64,000 nt of DNA from Novosphingobium sp. PhB57 (GTDB lineage: Bacteria; Pseudomonadota; Alphaproteobacteria; Sphingomonadales; Sphingomonadaceae), in assembly GCF_004342985.1 (NCBI RefSeq), contig NZ_SMBO01000005.1:186001-250000 (forward strand), in the 5' to 3' direction. Made by a program: the position numbers and the translations under genes. Every line of letters begins with the position of its first letter. Within the stretch, counting starts at the first letter, position 1. This document shows, in pieces, positions 1-7,033 of this stretch. Below the pieces are notes generated by a model. The model did not search any database, was not told the origin of the DNA, and saw only the letters and a list, made by a program, of their open reading frames with translations.

Positions 1-117
1 ATCGTCGATCCGGCCACCCGCAAGGTCGTGGGCATTCTCACCCGGCACGACATGCTCAAGGTCCGCCATCACCATCGTACCCTCGAACGCGACCGCAGCC
101 AGCGCCGGGCAGGCTAG
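1..117 (+). CDS. C-terminal end of a CBS-domain protein (5' truncated)
   Basis: The frame is open from the first base and stops with TAG at 115-117. The 38 residues include VDPATRKVVGILTRHDMLK, the typical last strand and helix of a CBS domain, followed by a basic tail. CBS pairs of this type end ClcB-like chloride channels, IMP dehydrogenase-like proteins and signalling proteins. The family cannot be decided because the N-terminal part lies outside the window. A chloride channel with a C-terminal CBS pair is one option, but that is inference. Confidence 0.6.
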   Translation: MVDPATRKVVGILTRHDMLKVRHHHRTLERDRSQRRAG

Positions 118-198
118 CCAAGGGGCGAGACGGGGCGAGGCCCTCCCTCGCGTCCCCCGCGCGCTTGCCAATATCGCGTGCTGCGCCATAAGGCCCGC

Positions 199-861
199 AT
201 GAACCAGGCCACCGTCACGCGCGAGACTTTGCTGGAGCCCTGCAGCGAAGGCCCTCGGACCCTGACCGAATGCACGCTCGACGACGGCGATTTCTCCGGC
301 ATCGACCTGACCGACATCACATTCGAGCGCTGCTCGATGAAGCGCGTGCGCTTCGACAGCGCCACCCTGACCGGCGCCCGTTTTCGGAACTGCCGGGGCG
401 CGGAGGCTTCCTTCGTGCAGGCCGATCTCGCCGATGCGGTGATCACCGGATGCGATTTCAGCAACGGCCTGTTTCGCCGCGCCCGCATGACCTCCACGCG
501 GCTTGAAGGCACCAAGCTGACCGGGGCCGACCTGACCGATGCCGGCCTGCTGGGCGCGACTTTCGCGGAAGTCCTGCTGTCTTTCGCCAAGCTGCCCGGC
601 ATGTCGTTCCGCAAGGCCCGCCTCCAGCGCATCGACTTTTCGGAAGCGGACTTGCGCAAATGCGACTTCCGCCTGGCCGTGCTGGAGGACTGTTCGCTGC
701 GCAACGCCAGTCTCGACGGCTGCCGGTTCGAGCAGGCGGACTTGCGCGGCGCGGACCTGGGCGGCATCGAACTGCGGGATGCCCGCCTGTTTCGCGGCGC
801 GGTGATCTCCCGCGTGCAGGCGGCGGAACTGCTGTCGCAGCTAGGGCTGGAAGTGCGCTGA
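199..861 (+). CDS. Pentapeptide repeat protein, Qnr/McbG-like
   Basis: A protein of 220 residues made almost wholly of A(D/N)LXX-type pentapeptides, for example FSGIDLTDITFERC, ADLADAVITGCDF, ADLTDAGLLGATF and ADLRGADLGGIEL. This predicts a right-handed quadrilateral beta-helix. Its length and its C-terminal end, QAAELLSQLGLEV, resemble the dimerisation tail of Qnr and McbG proteins, which mimic DNA and protect gyrase. I chose ATG 199 because AAGG lies 5 to 6 bases upstream; a GTG at 178 in the same frame is an alternative. The gene stands alone between the CBS gene and the LacI gene. The fold is certain; gyrase protection is inferred from length and C-terminus only. Confidence 0.8.
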   Translation: MNQATVTRETLLEPCSEGPRTLTECTLDDGDFSGIDLTDITFERCSMKRVRFDSATLTGARFRNCRGAEASFVQADLADAVITGCDFSNGLFRRARMTSTRLEGTKLTGADLTDAGLLGATFAEVLLSFAKLPGMSFRKARLQRIDFSEADLRKCDFRLAVLEDCSLRNASLDGCRFEQADLRGADLGGIELRDARLFRGAVISRVQAAELLSQLGLEVR

Positions 862-956
862 TCCGGGCAACGGGGCGCAGACGGATATGCGTCTTTCGTC
901 GTAGCGCCCGCCTTCTTCGTTTACCTGCGGGACACTTGCGCTAAAGGCATAGTCCA

Positions 957-2015
957 ATGTCCAGACATGACGCCAGCAGGCCCAAGCCTCCCACCCTTCA
1001 CGACGTAGCGGAACGCGCGGGGGTTTCGGCCATGACCGCCTCGCGCGCGCTGAACGGGAAGCCGCGCGTCAGCGCCGAAACGCGCGAGGCCGTTGCCCGC
1101 GCCGTGGCCGAACTTGGCTATGTGCCGAACACTTCGGCCCGAATGCTCGCGGGCCGCACCGTGCGGCGGATCGCGCTGCTGCACGGCGGCGCCACGACTT
1201 CGGCCTATCTGGGCGAACTGCTGCTCGGCGCGCTCAACGAGGCACCGGCCCGCAACGTCCATCTCACCGTCGAACAGTGCCCAGAGCGCGCCTCGATGGA
1301 GGAACTGGTGGCCCAGATCGTCGAGGCGCATGTTGCCGGGGTGATCCTGCCCCCGCCGCTCTGCGACCGGCACGAGTTGCTCGCCGGGCTTGCCGCCGCC
1401 CGCATCGCGGTGGTCGCCGTGGCGCCGGACCAGGAGGCCGAAGCCATCGCCTCGGTCTCCACGGACGACCGGGGCGCCGCCTACGAGATGACCCGCCACC
1501 TCATCGAGCTGGGCCACCGCCGGATCGCCTTCGTGGAAGGCACCAATCGTCACCGCAGCAGCACCCGGCGCCGCCACGGCTACATGGATGCCCTGCGCGA
1601 CCATGAGATCCCGGTGGACGAGGAGCTGATCGTCGCCGGAGACTTCTCCTACCGCTCCGGCCTGATCGCGGCCGAACAGCTGCTGGCGCGCACAGAGCCG
1701 CCCACCGCGATCTTCGCCTGCAACGACGACATGGCCGCCGCCGCCGTCACCATCGCGCACCAGCACAAGATCAGCGTGCCGGGCGAACTCTCGATCTGCG
1801 GCTTCGACGATACGCCCCTGGCCGACGCGATCTGGCCGCGGCTGACCACGATCCGCCAGCCAATCAAGGAAATGAGCCAGAAGGCGATGGAAATGCTCTG
1901 CGCCCGGCTCTGGCCCGAGGGGCAGGACGAGCTGGACGCGCTGCCACAGCATCTCCACCTTCCCTTCGAACTGCGCCGCCGCCAGTCGGACGCCGTGCCC
2001 CGGATCGACCGTTGA
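957..2015 (+). CDS. LacI-family transcriptional regulator
   Basis: A protein of 352 residues. Residues about 13-60 form the LacI helix-turn-helix and hinge (TLHDVAERAGVSAMTASRALNG, then VSAETREAV and LGYVPN). Residues about 65-340 form a periplasmic-binding-protein-like effector domain ending with the typical CGFDDTPLAD and TTIRQP segments. Such proteins repress sugar or gluconate uptake and catabolism genes. No sugar operon is next to it. The only partner is an acetyltransferase whose TTG start overlaps its stop codon by four bases. The effector cannot be read from the sequence. Confidence 0.93.
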   Translation: MSRHDASRPKPPTLHDVAERAGVSAMTASRALNGKPRVSAETREAVARAVAELGYVPNTSARMLAGRTVRRIALLHGGATTSAYLGELLLGALNEAPARNVHLTVEQCPERASMEELVAQIVEAHVAGVILPPPLCDRHELLAGLAAARIAVVAVAPDQEAEAIASVSTDDRGAAYEMTRHLIELGHRRIAFVEGTNRHRSSTRRRHGYMDALRDHEIPVDEELIVAGDFSYRSGLIAAEQLLARTEPPTAIFACNDDMAAAAVTIAHQHKISVPGELSICGFDDTPLADAIWPRLTTIRQPIKEMSQKAMEMLCARLWPEGQDELDALPQHLHLPFELRRRQSDAVPRIDR

Positions 2016-2521
2016 TCGCGCCGGACGGCATCCTGATCCGCCCCTTCGTTCCCGCCGACCGGCAAGGGGTGATCGACGTGATCCTGCCGATCCAGCGCGA
2101 GGAATTCGGCATTGCCATCACGGCCGAGGACCAGCCCGACCTCGACGCGATCCCCGCCTTCTACCAGAGCGGCAAGGGCGCGTTTCTGGTCGCCGAGGAC
2201 CGGGGCCGCATCGTCGGCACGATCGGAATGAAGGACATCGGCAGCGATGAGGGCGCGCTTCGCAAGATGTTCGTGGCCGCTGCCCATCGCGGCGCCGCTT
2301 CCGGCACCGGCCTGGCCGCGCGGCTGCTGGAAGCGCTGCTGGAGCTTGCTGGCGCGCGCGGCATCCGGCGGGTCTATCTGGGCACGACCGACAAGTTCGT
2401 GGCCGCTCACCGCTTCTACGAAAAGCACGGATTTTCGCCCTGCCCGCCCGAAACCTTGCCAACCGCCTTCCCGCGCATGGCCGTGGACACCCGGTTCTAC
2501 CAGCGCGACCTGAAGGGCTGA
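2012..2521 (+). CDS. GNAT-family N-acetyltransferase
   Basis: A protein of 169 residues with a single GNAT fold. It has beta strands around GAFLVAEDRGRIVGTIGM, then KMFVAAAHRGAASGTGLAARLLEALLE, which is the acetyl-CoA pyrophosphate loop in a slightly degenerate form, and a C-terminal AHRFYEKHGF motif. The TTG start overlaps the LacI stop by four bases, so translation is probably coupled and the two proteins form an operon. Substrate unknown; it could be a small amine or a protein N-terminus. Confidence 0.85.
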   Translation: MIAPDGILIRPFVPADRQGVIDVILPIQREEFGIAITAEDQPDLDAIPAFYQSGKGAFLVAEDRGRIVGTIGMKDIGSDEGALRKMFVAAAHRGAASGTGLAARLLEALLELAGARGIRRVYLGTTDKFVAAHRFYEKHGFSPCPPETLPTAFPRMAVDTRFYQRDLKG

Positions 2522-2570
2522 CACCCGCCCGCCGACGGTTCCGCCGCGCCGGTTTCAGGCCCTATGCCCC

Positions 2571-3347
2571 TCAGGTAATGCCCTCATGATCGAGGTGCAG
2601 GTAGTTCGGGTTGAACAGCGCCACTGACATCAGCCGATCGAGATCGAAGACTTTCAGCCGCTTGTTCCGCAGCTCTATCAGCTGGTCCCGGCGCATCTCC
2701 TGGATCGTGCGATTGACGTGGACCTGGGTAAGGCCCGTGGCTTCGGCGATCTCGGATTGGGTCAGCGGGAATTCGCATTCGTCGTCATCGGTGCGGCCCG
2801 TGGTGCGCAGGCGCACGAACATCTCGCAGAACAGATGCGCGATGCGTTCGTAGGCCGTGCGCTGCCCGATATTGGTGGTCCACTCGCGCTGGATCGCCAC
2901 GGTGACCAGCTCGTTCCACCACAGTGCCTGGGCGATGCGGGGCGATCGCTCCATGATTTCCTGAAACTCGTTCTGCGAGATTTCCGCCAGCTTCACCCGC
3001 GTCACCGTCGAAAGCGAATGGTCCATCTGCTTGAGGATGAAGACATTGGCATCGCACAAGTCGCCGGCGATGAAGAACGAAAGTATCTGCCGGCGCCCGT
3101 CCGCAAGCTGCTTGTAGCGCTGCGCCCAGCCTTCGAGAATGACATTGACGAAACGCGGCCGCTCGCCTTCGCGGATGATATCCTGGCGGGGTTCGAGGAT
3201 GCGGACACGCCGTTGCAGCGCTTGGGTCAGGATTTCGCGGTCAGCACTGGCGAGCCTGACAAAAGCGGAAAGGTGCAACGTCAATGAATTTCCGGTCCCC
3301 GAGAGAAGGTTATGCCCTTCCTTGCGCGGTCCCCAACGGCGCCACAT
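2571..3347 (-). CDS. Crp/Fnr-family transcriptional regulator
   Basis: Up to 258 residues. A cyclic-nucleotide-binding-like beta barrel (about 40-135, with IIREGERPRFVNVILEGWAQ) is followed by a long dimer helix and a Crp-type winged helix (about 175-245, with LTQSEIAEATGLTQVHVNR). No FNR-type N-terminal cysteine cluster is visible, so it is not an oxygen-sensing FNR. The start is uncertain: ATG at 3347 has a weak ribosome site, and TTG at 3284 would give an N-terminus matching the paralogue at 4556-5272. The two proteins share the GDLCDxxxFILKQMDHS-like core and the C-terminal FxPNYLH ending. Confidence 0.9.
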   Translation of the reverse strand: MWRRWGPRKEGHNLLSGTGNSLTLHLSAFVRLASADREILTQALQRRVRILEPRQDIIREGERPRFVNVILEGWAQRYKQLADGRRQILSFFIAGDLCDANVFILKQMDHSLSTVTRVKLAEISQNEFQEIMERSPRIAQALWWNELVTVAIQREWTTNIGQRTAYERIAHLFCEMFVRLRTTGRTDDDECEFPLTQSEIAEATGLTQVHVNRTIQEMRRDQLIELRNKRLKVFDLDRLMSVALFNPNYLHLDHEGIT

Positions 3348-3575
3348 TCACATGCGTTAATCCCGAGCGACGCGCCCGCCACTCTGCAAAATCTTATCGG
3401 CTCCCGCCGGGCGCGATCCCCTGATCGCGCCAGGAGGACTTTGCAGGTCAATAACCTAGATCAAAGCATGGGGGGATTTTCAGGAGTAGCGTCCATCGGT
3501 CGCCAATGCATGCCGTGCATTCGAAGCTATCGGCGAAATCACCGGCGCGCTTCGAAGTGACCGATTGGAGAGCCC

Positions 3576-3965
3576 ATGTCCGCCGAACTTGCCGACATCC
3601 ATGTCCTTGTCGTGGAAGATGAATATCTCATCGCCATCGAACTGGCCTCCGCCCTGGAGGACGAAGGCGTCGCGGTGATCGGACCGGCCTCATCCCTGGC
3701 CGAGGGCGAGCAGTTGCGGCGGGCCGCCGGCCGCATCGACGGTGCGATCCTGGATATCAACTTGCGCGGCGAATCCGTGTTTCCCCTTGCCGACACGCTG
3801 CAGCACGATGCCGTGCCTTTCCTGTTTTCGACCGGATGCGACGCGCGCGAGATCCCCGACCGCTTCATCGACATTCCCCGCTGCGAGAAACCGACCGGGA
3901 GCGCCGAAATCCTGCGCGAATTCACCCGGAACCTCCGACGCCGCCGCGAGGCCGTCACTCCGTGA
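3576..3965 (+). CDS. Single-domain response regulator
   Basis: A protein of 129 residues, only a receiver domain. The acidic pocket is VVEDEY near residues 13-17, the phosphoacceptor is Asp60 in GAILDINLRG, and the conserved lysine lies in RCEKPTG. There is no output domain, so it probably acts by protein-protein contact or as a phosphate sink, like other short receivers common in alphaproteobacteria. TGGAG six bases before the ATG supports the start. Its 3' end overlaps the convergent cold-shock gene by 11 bases. Its kinase is not nearby. Confidence 0.9.
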   Translation: MSAELADIHVLVVEDEYLIAIELASALEDEGVAVIGPASSLAEGEQLRRAAGRIDGAILDINLRGESVFPLADTLQHDAVPFLFSTGCDAREIPDRFIDIPRCEKPTGSAEILREFTRNLRRRREAVTP

Positions 3966-4167
3966 TCGGGGCCAGGTTGACGGCAGACTGCTTGCCGTTG
4001 CGCGCCACCTGAACCTCGAACCGCAGCCGCTGACCCTTGGTAAGTTCGGGCAATTGCGCGGCCTGGACGGCGGTGAGGTGGACGAAGCAATCCTGCCCGC
4101 CCGTATCGGGGGAAATGAAGCCATACCCCTTGGCCGCGCTGAAAAAGACCACAGTCCCACTCGGCAT
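3955..4167 (-). CDS. Cold-shock protein, CspA family
   Basis: A protein of 70 residues forming one OB-fold cold-shock domain. The RNP1-like motif is KGYGFISPD and the RNP2-like motif is CFVHLTAV. It starts MPSGTVVFFSAAKGYGFI, typical of the family. Such proteins bind single-stranded RNA and act as RNA chaperones. The gene converges on and overlaps the response regulator by 11 bases, so antisense interaction between the two transcripts is possible. Confidence 0.93.
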   Translation of the reverse strand: MPSGTVVFFSAAKGYGFISPDTGGQDCFVHLTAVQAAQLPELTKGQRLRFEVQVARNGKQSAVNLAPITE

Positions 4168-4266
4168 GATCGCCCCCCAACTCCCCCCACCGGGGGTAGC
4201 GACTGCGCGCCGGCCGTCTATAATCCATGATATAAACGATGCCCGCGCTGCCGCCGCGGGGAAGCA

Positions 4267-4494
4267 TCAGATCGCCTTCACCTCCAGGCGAACGGTGATG
4301 ACGAATTCCACCGAACGGTCCTCGTTATGGACGGACACCAGCAACTGGCCATGGTCCAGCAGCGCCGGATCGTCCTTCAGCAGTTCCCCGGCGAAACGCA
4401 CGGCCTCCCGGCGCGCCACGTCCTCGTCGAGAAGCTCCGTCCCGGCCAGGTCCAGTTCGCGGACACCGTTCGTCACTCTGAAAAAGTAGCGCAT
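4267..4494 (-). CDS. DUF6894-like small protein
   Basis: A protein of 75 residues beginning MRYFFRVTNG and containing the LAGTELLDEDVARREAVRFAGELL segment that characterises small alphaproteobacterial proteins of the DUF6894 type. The family has no known function; the members I know are single-domain cytoplasmic proteins. The gene lies between the cold-shock gene and a Crp/Fnr gene on the same strand, so co-regulation in stress is possible but not shown. Confidence 0.75.
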   Translation of the reverse strand: MRYFFRVTNGVRELDLAGTELLDEDVARREAVRFAGELLKDDPALLDHGQLLVSVHNEDRSVEFVITVRLEVKAI

Positions 4495-4555
4495 TGCCGT
4501 CGACCTTCCGCCTCATGGAAAGAACGACGCGAAGACGCGTTTCGTGCCCGGCCGA

Positions 4556-5272
4556 TCAGCTCCGCCGGTAGATGTGGAGATAGTTGGGATCGAACTCGGC
4601 GATTTCCCTGAGTCTTTGCGCATCATGGATGGTCAGCGTGCGATCGGTCAGGGAGATCAGCCCTTCGCCGCGCATGCGCTGGATCACCCGGTTGACGTGA
4701 ACCTTGGTCAGCCCGATCGTATCGCCCAACTGCTCCTGGGTGAGCGGCAGGAAGAACTCGTTGCCGGACGCCAGGTCCACCTGCTGCATCCTCAGCCACA
4801 TCTCGCAGAACAAATGGGCGATGCGGCTATAGGCATCGCGCTGCCCCATGTTCACCAGCCATTCGCGCAGCACCGCCTCGTCCACCAGGGTCGACCAGAA
4901 CAGCGCCTGCGCGATGGCGGGGTGCTCGTCCAGGATCTGCTGCATCTCGGCCCGCGAAATGGAGGCCACCCGCGCATCGCTGAGCAGGCCGATGGCATGG
5001 TCCATTTCCTTGAGGATGAAGATGTGGATGTCGCAGAGGTCGCCGGGGATGAGGTAGGCGATGATCTGGCGGCTGCCGTCAGGCAGGATCTTGTAGCGGT
5101 AGGCCCAGCCTTCCACGAGCAGGAACACGTCGTCCGGCCGGTCGCCCTCGCGGATGAGATCGGTGCCCGTGCGATGCTCCCGCGTCCGGGCCACGAGGCG
5201 ATTGAGCAAGTCCACGTCGCCGTCGTGAAGTTTCACGAAGCTTTCCAGCTTCCGCAGGAGGGGATTGCTCAA
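4556..5272 (-). CDS. Crp/Fnr-family transcriptional regulator, paralogue
   Basis: A protein of 238 residues with a cyclic-nucleotide-binding-like domain (about 30-120, LIREGDRPDDVFLLVEGWAY, then GDLCDIHIFILKEMDH) and a C-terminal winged helix (LTQEQLGDTIGLTKVHVNR). The start is read as TTG 5272 with AGGA about seven bases upstream; the frame stays open to 5467 but the extra part is low-complexity and basic. It is clearly a paralogue of the regulator at 2571-3347. No N-terminal Cys cluster is present. Ligand unknown. Confidence 0.88.
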   Translation of the reverse strand: MSNPLLRKLESFVKLHDGDVDLLNRLVARTREHRTGTDLIREGDRPDDVFLLVEGWAYRYKILPDGSRQIIAYLIPGDLCDIHIFILKEMDHAIGLLSDARVASISRAEMQQILDEHPAIAQALFWSTLVDEAVLREWLVNMGQRDAYSRIAHLFCEMWLRMQQVDLASGNEFFLPLTQEQLGDTIGLTKVHVNRVIQRMRGEGLISLTDRTLTIHDAQRLREIAEFDPNYLHIYRRS

Positions 5273-5390
5273 GATCGTTCCTCGCCCAGCCGGATGGAAT
5301 CGCCCGGCGCCGGCGGCCAGCCTATTCCCATTTCCACCCCCTGTCTGCCTAATGCGTGGCCTCCTGCCGGGGGTACCGCGGCGTCTGGCA

Positions 5391-6584
5391 TCACGGGCGC
5401 TGGACAGACGCCAGGCCGAGCCAACCCGCCATGCGCTCCAGTTCCTCCGCCAGCGCCTCCCCTGCATGGTCGGGGGCGTCGGGCTCGAAATGGGTGGACT
5501 GCACGATCAGCCGGCCGGCCTGCCGGTCGGCCTTGAGATCGACACGCGCGACCAGGCTGTCGCCCAGCAGGAACGGCAGGACATAATAGCCGTGCCGACG
5601 CTTCTCGGCCGGAACGTAGATCTCGATCCGGTAGTGGAAACCGAAAAGCCGCTCCGTGCGGTCGCGCGCCCATATCAGCGGATCGAAGGGCGCCAGCAGC
5701 GCGCGGGCCTCGATCCGGCGCGGACGGCGGGCGTCGCGGTGCAGCCAGGCATGGCGCCACCCCGGAATGTCGACGGGGACCAGAATGCCTTCCTCCGCCA
5801 AGGCGCGGATGGCGGGCGCCGCCTGTTCCGGCGACAGGCGGAAGTAGTCTCGCAATTCGGCGCCGGTCGCAATGCCGTGCGCCGCCGCCGCCTTCTCGAT
5901 GAGCGCGCGGTGCGCGTCGGCATCGGCGGGCGTGGGAAGCGAAAGCACCTCGCCGGGTATGACGCGCTCGGTCAGGTCATAGACCCGCTCGAAATTGCCG
6001 CGGCGCGTGGCGGTGGTGATATGGCCCGCCCAGAACAGCCATTCGAGCGCGCGCTTGGTGTCGCTCCACTCCCACCAGCCCGACTGCCCCCGGTGCGCCT
6101 CGAAGTCCGAAGTGGCGAGCGGTCCGTCCAGGCGGATGCGGTCGAGCAGGGCCATGGCCTCGGGCCGGCGTTCCCGTGCATAGTCGCGCATCCGGGTCCA
6201 GCCCGCCTCGCCGCGATCGGCCTGTGCCATGCGCCAGCGCAGGAGCGGATGGGTTTCGAAGGGCAGCAGCGAGGCCTCATGCGCCCAGTATTCGAACAGC
6301 TTTCGGCCGCGCACACGTCCCGCGCCGGCCTTCGCTCCCGCGCCGATACCCCAGGCCAGGCGATCGAGGTCCGCCCGGTCATAAGCGCCGATCCGCGAGA
6401 AAGCCGGAAGATAGTGCGCGCGGGAAAGCACGTTCACGCTGTCGATCTGGAACAAGTGGAGGCCGTCCAGCACGCGCCGCAACCGGGCCGGGCCGGGCTG
6501 CGCCGGATGCCTTGCTGCAAAACCCTGTGCGGCGAGCGCGATGCGCCGCGCCTGGGGCAAACCGATGCGCTCCAAATCCGTCAC
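5391..6584 (-). CDS. YcaQ/AlkX-like winged-helix DNA glycosylase (HTH_42)
   Basis: A protein of 397 residues matching the YcaQ (HTH_42) family: three winged-helix subdomains and a beta barrel. It carries HLFQIDSVNVLSRAHYLPAF, in which Gln46-Ile47-Asp48 fits the Q-hydrophobic-D catalytic motif of the YcaQ-like branch, as opposed to the QxQ of AlkZ. Members excise alkylated bases and unhook interstrand cross-links. The start is GTG at 6584. The gene is separate from its neighbours, with a 449-base repeat-containing spacer upstream. DNA repair in the cytoplasm is inferred from the family; the motif is seen directly. Confidence 0.85.
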   Translation of the reverse strand: MTDLERIGLPQARRIALAAQGFAARHPAQPGPARLRRVLDGLHLFQIDSVNVLSRAHYLPAFSRIGAYDRADLDRLAWGIGAGAKAGAGRVRGRKLFEYWAHEASLLPFETHPLLRWRMAQADRGEAGWTRMRDYARERRPEAMALLDRIRLDGPLATSDFEAHRGQSGWWEWSDTKRALEWLFWAGHITTATRRGNFERVYDLTERVIPGEVLSLPTPADADAHRALIEKAAAAHGIATGAELRDYFRLSPEQAAPAIRALAEEGILVPVDIPGWRHAWLHRDARRPRRIEARALLAPFDPLIWARDRTERLFGFHYRIEIYVPAEKRRHGYYVLPFLLGDSLVARVDLKADRQAGRLIVQSTHFEPDAPDHAGEALAEELERMAGWLGLASVQRP

Positions 6585-6642
6585 TCACCCACGCTAGGCG
6601 GTAAGGCGCCGCCCCGTAAAGGGCATGCCGTGAAAATCGCGA

Positions 6643-6745
6643 TTAGAGCAGGATCCGATCCTGCTGCGTCAGTCCGACCGCTCTAAGGTTTTGGATTGCC
6701 GCCTCATCAGGCGATTCCACCCGATAGGGAAACGCTCTGGAATCG
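6643..6745. repeat. Mosaic intergenic palindromic element
   Basis: Nested inverted repeats. The outer arms are TTAGAGC (6643-6649) and GCTCTAA (6680-6686). Inside them lies a 19-base palindrome, AGCAGGATC-C-GATCCTGCT (6647-6665). A second pair, CGATTCCA / TGGAATCG, lies at 6712-6719 and 6738-6745. Short intergenic mosaics with GAGC and GGAATC cores are common in alphaproteobacterial genomes; copy number here is unknown. Confidence 0.5.
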
Positions 6746-6762
6746 GGAAAAGACGAGGGCCG

Positions 6763-6798
6763 AAAAAAGGACCGCCCGGGGGGCCGTGACGGTCCTTT
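6763..6798 (-). terminator. Intrinsic terminator after the GGDEF-EAL gene
   Basis: The 9-base stem AAAGGACCG / CGGTCCTTT (6766-6774 and 6790-6798) is followed, on the minus strand, by a run of six T at 6763-6768. It lies about 235 bases past the stop of the GGDEF-EAL gene and before the ycaQ-like gene, so it would separate the two transcripts. Confidence 0.65.
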
Positions 6799-7033
6799 CC
6801 TCGAGGGCGGCGGGCTGCATTGGGGCGCAACCGAGCCGCAGCGCGCCCCTAGACGAAGAGTGCAAATGTGCACAATCCTCTCATTCGACGACTCGTGAGT
6901 GAGGCGCGCCGAACTGCCGCAGGTCCGGCAAATAGCCGCCTTGTTGCATGCCGTTCTCAACTGAAGAACCGGCGGTTTTCCCTGCAATCCTTTGCTTTCC
7001 CCATTCGCAGCGAAGCGTGGTCCGGCTTCGAAT

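Larger units (their letters stand above)
6585..7033. other. Non-coding spacer with palindromic repeats and a terminator
   Basis: 449 bases between the GGDEF-EAL gene and the ycaQ-like gene. No convincing gene is present. It holds palindromic repeats (6643-6745) and a minus-strand intrinsic terminator (6763-6798). The part from about 6800 to 7033 shows nothing I can name. Confidence 0.6.

Noticed and set aside
3440..3475. A TTGC...ATCAA stretch upstream of the first Crp/Fnr gene, considered as an FNR box
   Set aside because: Only one half-site (ATCAA) is good; the TTGAT-N4-ATCAA palindrome is not present.
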